Assembly: GCF_040215105.1 (NCBI RefSeq)
Contig: NZ_CP157875.1
Coordinates: 3,339,501-3,403,500, forward strand
Source of the DNA: Aeromonas veronii
Lineage (GTDB): Bacteria > Pseudomonadota > Gammaproteobacteria > Enterobacterales > Aeromonadaceae
Reading direction: 5' to 3'
Length of the DNA stretch: 64,000 nt
In this document: positions 59,296 to 64,000 of the stretch, piece after piece
How the letters are laid out: every line of letters begins with the position of its first letter
Numbering within the stretch: position 1 is the first letter of the stretch
Notes under the pieces: model-generated
The model's input: the letters and a program-made list of their open reading frames with translations, nothing else
Database searches by the model: none
Told to the model about the DNA's origin: nothing
Translations under genes and position numbers: made by a program

Positions 59296-60153
59296 TTACC
59301 ACGTCATCTCTCCGGTCGCGACCTTGGCCCCAATCTCCACCCCGTCATCCATGGGCAATTCGGGGTAGGCCTGCTTCAACTCGGCCACCAGCTCGGCCGA
59401 CCCTTTTGCCTTGGCCAGTGCCTGCTCGAAGCGCTGCACATAGTCGCGGGTAAAGGTCACGGCATCGACGCCCGCGGGCTCGGCTCCGAGGTAATGACCG
59501 GGCACGACGCGCTCGGGTTTGAGTGCCAGCATCTCGTTCAGCGTCTGCACCCACTGGGCTCGCGCCGCCTTGGTCTGGCTGTCGGCCATCCACACGTGCG
59601 TCCCGGCATAGACGGGCACACCGCCCAGGACCGTCTTGATGGAGGGCACCCACAGGTAGGCGCTCGGGGTATTCATGGCCTTGATCTCAATCGTCTTGCC
59701 TTCCAGGGTCAGTTGGGAGGAGGTCAACACCTCGGGCACGATCAGCTGCTTGGGCGCCTGCTCGGCCATGATGGGCCCCCAGTAGGCCAGCTTGGCATCC
59801 TTGGTCTTGTTGATGTGATCCACCACGTGCTGGCTGGCGAGGATCTTCACCTCGGGGAAAGCCGCCTTGATGGGTTCGAGCCCGAAGTAGTAGTCCGGAT
59901 CCCCGCCGCTGATGTAGACGGTGGTCAGCTTCTTGCCGCTCTGCTTGATGAGATCCACCAGCGCCTTGCCATCGTTGACCCCGAATTGGGCATCGATGAG
60001 GATGGCCTCCTTGTCGCCGCTCACCAGCTCGGAGGAGACGGGGAAGATGGCCTTCTCGCCCGGATTGTAAACGGTCACGGTCAGGGGGCCTGCCAGGGCG
60101 GCGCCGCTGAGCAAGGTGGTAGCCAGGGTCAAGGTGCGCAGTACTGTGTTCAT
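59296..60153 (-). CDS. Exported metallo-beta-lactamase-fold protein with altered metal motif
   Basis: A 285-residue precursor with a signal peptide (LATTLLSGAALAG, cleavage near residue 22) and an MBL-fold body (ILIDAQFG, TVYISGGDPDYYFGLEPIK, AGTHVWMADS, VVPGHYLGAEP). At the place of the usual THxHxDHxxG motif it reads SGGDPDYYFG: both His of HxH and the last His are missing, while Asp and Gly remain. The later His residues (GTH and PGH) are kept. It may bind metal differently or act on another reaction. Divergent LysR gene next to it suggests inducible expression. Confidence 0.82.
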   Translation of the reverse strand: MNTVLRTLTLATTLLSGAALAGPLTVTVYNPGEKAIFPVSSELVSGDKEAILIDAQFGVNDGKALVDLIKQSGKKLTTVYISGGDPDYYFGLEPIKAAFPEVKILASQHVVDHINKTKDAKLAYWGPIMAEQAPKQLIVPEVLTSSQLTLEGKTIEIKAMNTPSAYLWVPSIKTVLGGVPVYAGTHVWMADSQTKAARAQWVQTLNEMLALKPERVVPGHYLGAEPAGVDAVTFTRDYVQRFEQALAKAKGSAELVAELKQAYPELPMDDGVEIGAKVATGEMTW

Positions 60154-60272
60154 CAAAATGCCTCATTGGGTGTTTGTTCATCGAGTAGCTGTAGTTTATT
60201 TAAACCTTATCCGAGCAAATACCGCATAATGAGCGCATCACTGTTGCATGAATCGAACATATAGAGGCAGGA

Positions 60273-61178
60273 ATGGATCGACTGACCGCGTTGCGGGTCT
60301 TCGTCTGCGTGGTGGAACAGGGCAGCCTGAGCGGCGCGGGTGAGCGGCTGGAGATGTCCCGCGCCATGGTCTCGCGCTATCTGGCGGAACTGGAGCAGTG
60401 GATGGGAGCGCGTTTGCTGCACCGAACCACCCGTCGTCTCAGCCTCACCGGGCCGGGGGAAGAGGCTCTGAATCGTGCCAGAGCCATGCTGGCGCTGGGG
60501 GAAGAGATGGAGCAGCTGGCCGTGCGCAGCGACGAGGCCCCCAAGGGACAGCTGCGCATCACCAGCAGCTACTCCATCTCGGATGCCCTGCTGGTGCGGG
60601 CCGCCAACGACTACCTGGCCCGCTACCCCGGCACGGCCATCGACATCCTGTTGCTGGACAGAACCGTCAACCTGGTGGAGGAGCGCATCGATCTCGCCGT
60701 GCGCATCACCAACGATCTGGATCCCAATCTGGTGGCGCGCCGCCTCGGCACTTGTCACTCCGTGGTCTGCGCCAGCCCGGCTTATCTGGCTCGTCACGGA
60801 ACCCCGCAGCGGCTGCAGGATCTCGCCCTGCACAATTGCCTCACCTATACCTATTTCGGCAAGAGTCTGTGGGAGTTCGAGGGGGAAGATGGCCCGGCCT
60901 CGGTGCCGGTGAGCGGCAACCTCAGTGCCAACATCTCCAACCTGCTGCTGCAGGCGACCCTGGAGGGGGCCGGCATCAGCCTGCAGCCCCACTACTCGGT
61001 GCAAACCGCACTGGCAAGCGGCGCCCTGGTGCCTCTGCTCACCCAGTGGCAACCCAAGCGGCTCGGCGTCTATGGCATCTATGGCACCCGCAAGCAGATG
61101 TCTCCCCTGCTACGCAGCTTTCTCGATTTTCTGATCGAGCGCATGGCACAGGATCCCCTCTGGCAAGCCGGATCATGA
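60273..61178 (+). CDS. LysR family transcriptional regulator
   Basis: A 301-residue LysR regulator with the N-terminal winged helix-turn-helix (LSGAGERLEMSRAMVSRYLAEL in part, RTTRRLSLT) and a periplasmic-binding-like effector domain. It belongs to the large group with MDxLTALRVFVxVVEQGSLS starts. It is divergent from the metallo-beta-lactamase-fold gene across 119 bases, so that gene is its likely target. The inducer is unknown. Confidence 0.9.
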   Translation: MDRLTALRVFVCVVEQGSLSGAGERLEMSRAMVSRYLAELEQWMGARLLHRTTRRLSLTGPGEEALNRARAMLALGEEMEQLAVRSDEAPKGQLRITSSYSISDALLVRAANDYLARYPGTAIDILLLDRTVNLVEERIDLAVRITNDLDPNLVARRLGTCHSVVCASPAYLARHGTPQRLQDLALHNCLTYTYFGKSLWEFEGEDGPASVPVSGNLSANISNLLLQATLEGAGISLQPHYSVQTALASGALVPLLTQWQPKRLGVYGIYGTRKQMSPLLRSFLDFLIERMAQDPLWQAGS

Positions 61179-61183
61179 GCAGC

Positions 61184-61209
61184 AAAACGGGGCCAGCGGG
61201 CCCCGTTTT
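61184..61209. terminator. Bidirectional terminator after the LysR gene
   Basis: AAAACGGGGC / GCCCCGTTTT stem between the LysR gene and the convergent BPSS1780-type gene. Confidence 0.8.
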
Positions 61210-61235
61210 CATGCATCCTGTCATCGGCTGCACGT

Positions 61236-62021
61236 TTATGCCTCGAAGCCAAACTCCCGGGTAACGGGCTCCTCTTCGGTGACTGCCTGCTCCTCCAGAT
61301 AGATGTCTCTGTAGGCCACATAGATGGAGTAGTTGATGGCGGGCAGCACCACCAGCAGACCAACCAGGAAGAGCGCCGCGCCAAGCAGGAGCAACAGGGC
61401 GCCGATCAGCCCCCACCAGAGGAAGGGCCATAGGTTGCGCAGACAGCCCTTGAAGCTGAGCCTGGCCGCCTGCAGGACCCCGACGCCGTGGAAGAGAATA
61501 AGAGCCGGGGCGAAGGTGATGGCCATCAACATGGGGATCACCAGGGCCATCCCCAGCAGCAGACAAAGCAGGAAGCCTTGCGCCTGCCCCGGGGTCAGGG
61601 TCAGCGTTTCCGGATCCTGGGCCAGCAATCCGGTCAGATCCCAGAGGTGCAACAGCGCAAAGCAGATGAGCAGGATCAGGCCGAGCATGGCAAGCACCAG
61701 CAGCCCCCCCAGCACCAGGGGAGTCAAGCGATGGCGAAAACCGGTGAAGAAGTCCCCAAACTGGAGAGGGTGTCCCGCAAAGCCACGCCGGGCCACGGCG
61801 ACCCAACCAGCGCCCCACACCATGTAGAGCAGCTGCGAGATGAGGCCACCCGCAGGGAGCTGCTCCAGTACCATCCCCACCACGAACCAGAGTACTATCA
61901 TGGCCACGCTGGCCCCCATGCCCCGGTTGAAGATATCAAAGCCGGTGCGGATCCAGATCCAACCCCGCCCAATGGGGTGGCGCTTGGGTTCGCGTCGCAG
62001 GCTGGGTTCACTGTTCATCAT
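61236..62021 (-). CDS. BPSS1780 family membrane protein
   Basis: A 261-residue inner-membrane protein with about six hydrophobic segments (ASVAMIVLWFVVGMVLEQL, LTPLVLGGLLVLAMLGLILL in part, LLLGMALVIPMLMAITFAPALI in part, LIGALLLLLGAALFLVGLLVV in part). The pattern GWxWxxxGFxxFxRxxxxWxxxxxxxF and a mid-protein FAPALILFHG fit the BPSS1780/YciC-like family as I recall it; the function is unknown. Two adjacent ATGs (62021, 62018) follow GAGG. Confidence 0.75.
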   Translation of the reverse strand: MMNSEPSLRREPKRHPIGRGWIWIRTGFDIFNRGMGASVAMIVLWFVVGMVLEQLPAGGLISQLLYMVWGAGWVAVARRGFAGHPLQFGDFFTGFRHRLTPLVLGGLLVLAMLGLILLICFALLHLWDLTGLLAQDPETLTLTPGQAQGFLLCLLLGMALVIPMLMAITFAPALILFHGVGVLQAARLSFKGCLRNLWPFLWWGLIGALLLLLGAALFLVGLLVVLPAINYSIYVAYRDIYLEEQAVTEEEPVTREFGFEA

Positions 62022-62052
62022 CGACCTCGCAGAAGAAACAACGGAAAGTCCA

Positions 62053-63084
62053 TCAGGGCACTGTCACCGTGACCATGATGGTACCGGTATAGGCGCCGGT
62101 ACGTACCACCTGACCCGGCAACCGGGTCGGGTAGAGCCTCACCTTGTAATCGGTGTTATGGGTGGCTGCCGAATAGGGTACAGGGATAGCAGTGGCGAAT
62201 GGAATAGGCGTCTGGCTGCTCTGCGCCAGCATGCCGACACCGACCCCCGCCAGACTGGTGGTAATGAAGCGGTTCTGGCTGGTAAGCGCCCCGCCGAAGC
62301 TGTAGTTGAGCGGCACCACGTAATCACTCGGGATCTGGCTGCAGGTGACACTCACATTGACGGTTCGGGGGGCATAGCCCTTCGGCACCTCCCCCTCGAC
62401 GAAGGCGCTCTGGGTCACGGCGCCGAGATCGATGGGAATACTGGTGCCCGCCGGGAATTGGCAGGTCGGGGTCGAAGTGACGCTGATATTCATCGCCAGG
62501 GTGCTGAAGGCATTGGCCGGACTGGTATCCGGCGTGCTGGAGCGTCGCACGAACAGATAAGCGACGGTGCCATTGAAGGTCTGGGTCCCCGTGACCCCTT
62601 TAAGCAGCTTGAGGGTATAGCGCCCACCGCTGACCTGGATCCCCCCCAGCGCCAGATCGAGCACATTGAGCACGCACACGGTGAGCAGGCTGCTGGAGGT
62701 TGCACTGAAGGGCAGAGTCCGATAGCTACCCGCTGCGTTGAACTCCACCTTGAGGCCAAAATAATCATTGAGCTTGATGAGGGTTCCCAGGGGATCCGAG
62801 ATGGTGGGCAGGCCAGTGGTAGCCTGATAGTTGACCGTCACCAATAATCCCAGCGAGATCCCGGTGCAGTTGCAGGCGGCCGTAGTGGTCGTTGAAAAAG
62901 TGGTGGCACTGCCAGTATCGCCGGGTTGATAAAGGGTATTGGTAGCTGTGATGGGGCCGGTTGCCACAAAGGGGCTGGTGCATTGACCGTCGACGGCCTG
63001 GGCCCCGGGTAACCATAACAAGCCAGCCAGCAGCAAGACTCCCCAGATGATGGGCCTCAGGCCATGTTTTCTCTGTTTAGTCAT
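62053..63084 (-). CDS. Fimbrial adhesin-like protein
   Basis: A 343-residue exported protein with a signal peptide (WGVLLLAGLLWLPGAQA), a Thr-rich N-terminal domain with Cys pairs (QCTSPF, CNCTG, TVCVLN), and a C-terminal immunoglobulin-like pilin domain (CQFPAGTSIPIDLG, VNVSVTCS, GAYTGTIMVTVTVP). The two-domain layout and last place in a usher-chaperone operon suggest the pilus tip adhesin. Its receptor is unknown. ATG 63084 overlaps the chaperone stop by eight bases; the open frame beyond it is not used. Confidence 0.8.
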   Translation of the reverse strand: MTKQRKHGLRPIIWGVLLLAGLLWLPGAQAVDGQCTSPFVATGPITATNTLYQPGDTGSATTFSTTTTAACNCTGISLGLLVTVNYQATTGLPTISDPLGTLIKLNDYFGLKVEFNAAGSYRTLPFSATSSSLLTVCVLNVLDLALGGIQVSGGRYTLKLLKGVTGTQTFNGTVAYLFVRRSSTPDTSPANAFSTLAMNISVTSTPTCQFPAGTSIPIDLGAVTQSAFVEGEVPKGYAPRTVNVSVTCSQIPSDYVVPLNYSFGGALTSQNRFITTSLAGVGVGMLAQSSQTPIPFATAIPVPYSAATHNTDYKVRLYPTRLPGQVVRTGAYTGTIMVTVTVP

Positions 63085-63799
63085 GGATGCCCCCCTTGCC
63101 TGGCACAAATCCCTGCTCATGGTAGGTGCCATCGTCGTCAATCCAGCGGACACGCCCCTTGATGGCAGTGCTTCCCACCAGGTGAACAGGAATTGTCAGC
63201 ATACCGTATGGCGAGATGAGGCCAGCCTGCTGCCAACTCTGCCTGCGCGACCCTGCCTCGAGCCACACCTCGCTCAGGCTGATATAGAAAGGGCTCCCGT
63301 TGCGAACACTCAATCCATCGGCCTGCATCCGCCAGTCGAGCCGGGCAACGGCATCCGCCAGCGCCCCTTGCACGCCGGGGGGGCGGTAGAACAACTTGAT
63401 CCGGGTACGATAGGCGAGCTGAATGCTGGCCTCCGAGAGGCTCGCCTTGGGCGGCAGCCCCAGCACATTGAGCCAGAACAGGGATTCCCTGTCCTGGGGC
63501 AAGTGCGTCAGATCATCGGCCCCCAGAATGCGCAGGCTCTGCCCCTTCTGCGGCCCCAGCCGCATCATGGGGGGGGCGACCAAAAAAGGAGTCGAAACCT
63601 CGGCCGGCCCCTGCTGTTCATCTCCCCCATCGACCCAGGCCTGCAACAGGCTGGGCTCGGTCCCGTCGTTGCGCACCAACAAGTTGGCTTCTCCCCCCTG
63701 ATAGATAAGCCGGGTGCGGGTCAGGTTGAGTGCCGCCTCCCCTGCGTGTCCCCATAACAGGGCCACCAGACAGAGTGCTCCACGCAAACAGAGGGTCAT
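63077..63799 (-). CDS. Fimbrial periplasmic chaperone (PapD/FimC type)
   Basis: Periplasmic chaperone that delivers pilus subunits to the usher by donor-strand complementation. The 240-residue precursor has a signal peptide (LCLVALLWGHAGEA) and two Ig-like domains, with RTRLIYQGGEANLLVRN, STPFLVAPPMMRLGP, the Pro-rich FWLNVLGLPP and RIKLFYRP. The ATG 63799 overlaps the usher stop by four bases. Confidence 0.88.
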   Translation of the reverse strand: MTLCLRGALCLVALLWGHAGEAALNLTRTRLIYQGGEANLLVRNDGTEPSLLQAWVDGGDEQQGPAEVSTPFLVAPPMMRLGPQKGQSLRILGADDLTHLPQDRESLFWLNVLGLPPKASLSEASIQLAYRTRIKLFYRPPGVQGALADAVARLDWRMQADGLSVRNGSPFYISLSEVWLEAGSRRQSWQQAGLISPYGMLTIPVHLVGSTAIKGRVRWIDDDGTYHEQGFVPGKGGIHD

Positions 63800-64000
63800 G
63801 AGCCGCCCCCCGAGCCGATGCAGCGCGCCGCCACCTGCTGGTAGGGCACCGCCGGATCCGGCTTTGGCATCCGGTAGTCCAGCTTGCACTGCTGGTTCGA
63901 CTCCCCTCCCCACTGGACATAAAGCGTTCCCTGCTCCCCGCGCGCGAAGACGAGCCCCCCCTGCCCCACCACGGCCACCGAACCGCCATCACCATCGACC
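63796..64000 (-). CDS. Outer-membrane usher, C-terminal end (partial)
   Basis: The last 67 codons of a FimD-type usher; the gene continues past the window edge. The visible part is the C-terminal plug-interacting domain: DGDGGSVAVVGQGGLVFARG in outline, then LYVQWGGE and a Cys pair (QQCKLDY and ARCIG) typical of usher C2 domains. It is coupled to the chaperone gene by a four-base overlap. Confidence 0.85.
   Translation of the reverse strand, partial: VDGDGGSVAVVGQGGLVFARGEQGTLYVQWGGESNQQCKLDYRMPKPDPAVPYQQVAARCIGSGGGS

Overview
This window reads as chromosomal core DNA of an Aeromonas species (Gammaproteobacteria). Base composition is GC-rich throughout. Several gene orders match the enteric and Vibrio core: hemA-prfA-prmC-sirB2-sirB1-kdsA facing lolB-ispE-tRNA-prs-pth-ychF; mrcA facing pilMNOPQ-aroK-aroB-damX-dam-rpe-gph-trpS; and pabA next to the arginine succinyltransferase genes. 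The proteins are closest in memory to E. coli and Vibrio orthologues. The genus call is an inference from gene content and order; no database was searched. No phage, insertion sequence, CRISPR array or transferred island is evident.

Layout. 57-5301: talB, a DUF3545 small protein, a hemerythrin-domain protein, ung, grcA and dctA; FNR-type sites precede the hemerythrin gene and grcA. 5609-18011: the heme / release-factor / KDO operon on the minus strand, and opposite it lolB, ispE, tRNA-Gln, prs, a lipoprotein 5'-nucleotidase, pth and ychF. 18244-20451: a BamA/TamA-like outer-membrane barrel gene, then a tRNA array (Met-Gln-Gln-Met-Leu). 20637-26842: a YfbS-type transporter, pnuC, yqfB, an esterase under a clear LexA-type operator, a DUF1622 membrane protein, a sugar-phosphate phosphatase and a DUF1338 protein. 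26901-31610: astD, astA, astC/argD and pabA. 32130-40539: a uronate-catabolism cluster (kduI, kduD, a YgjV-like membrane protein, kdgR, kdgK, eda and a three-part TRAP transporter) with KdgR-like palindromes. 40765-53000: trpS-gph-rpe-dam-damX-aroB-aroK and the type IV pilus assembly genes pilQPONM. 53197-62021: mrcA (PBP1A), oxyR, a chemoreceptor, a DsbA-family protein, a metallo-beta-lactamase-fold protein with a divergent LysR regulator, and a BPSS1780-type membrane protein. 62053-64000: the 3' end of a chaperone-usher pilus operon (usher tail, chaperone, tip-adhesin-like subunit).

How the genes work together. KduI and KduD convert 5-keto-4-deoxyuronate to 2-keto-3-deoxygluconate (KDG), KdgK phosphorylates it, and Eda splits KDPG to pyruvate and glyceraldehyde 3-phosphate; the TRAP transporter is the likely importer and KdgR the likely repressor. 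AstC/ArgD, AstA and AstD supply three of the five arginine succinyltransferase steps; astB and astE are not here. PilMNOPQ form the inner-membrane alignment platform and secretin of the type IV pilus.

The most interesting points are the LexA box in front of the esterase gene, the ispE reading frame ending inside a tRNA-Gln gene, the tandem FNR sites of grcA with the E. coli spacing, the metallo-beta-lactamase-fold protein without the HxHxDH motif, the structured element upstream of ychF, and the DUF1338 gene attached to the ast genes. No wholly new multi-gene system was found.
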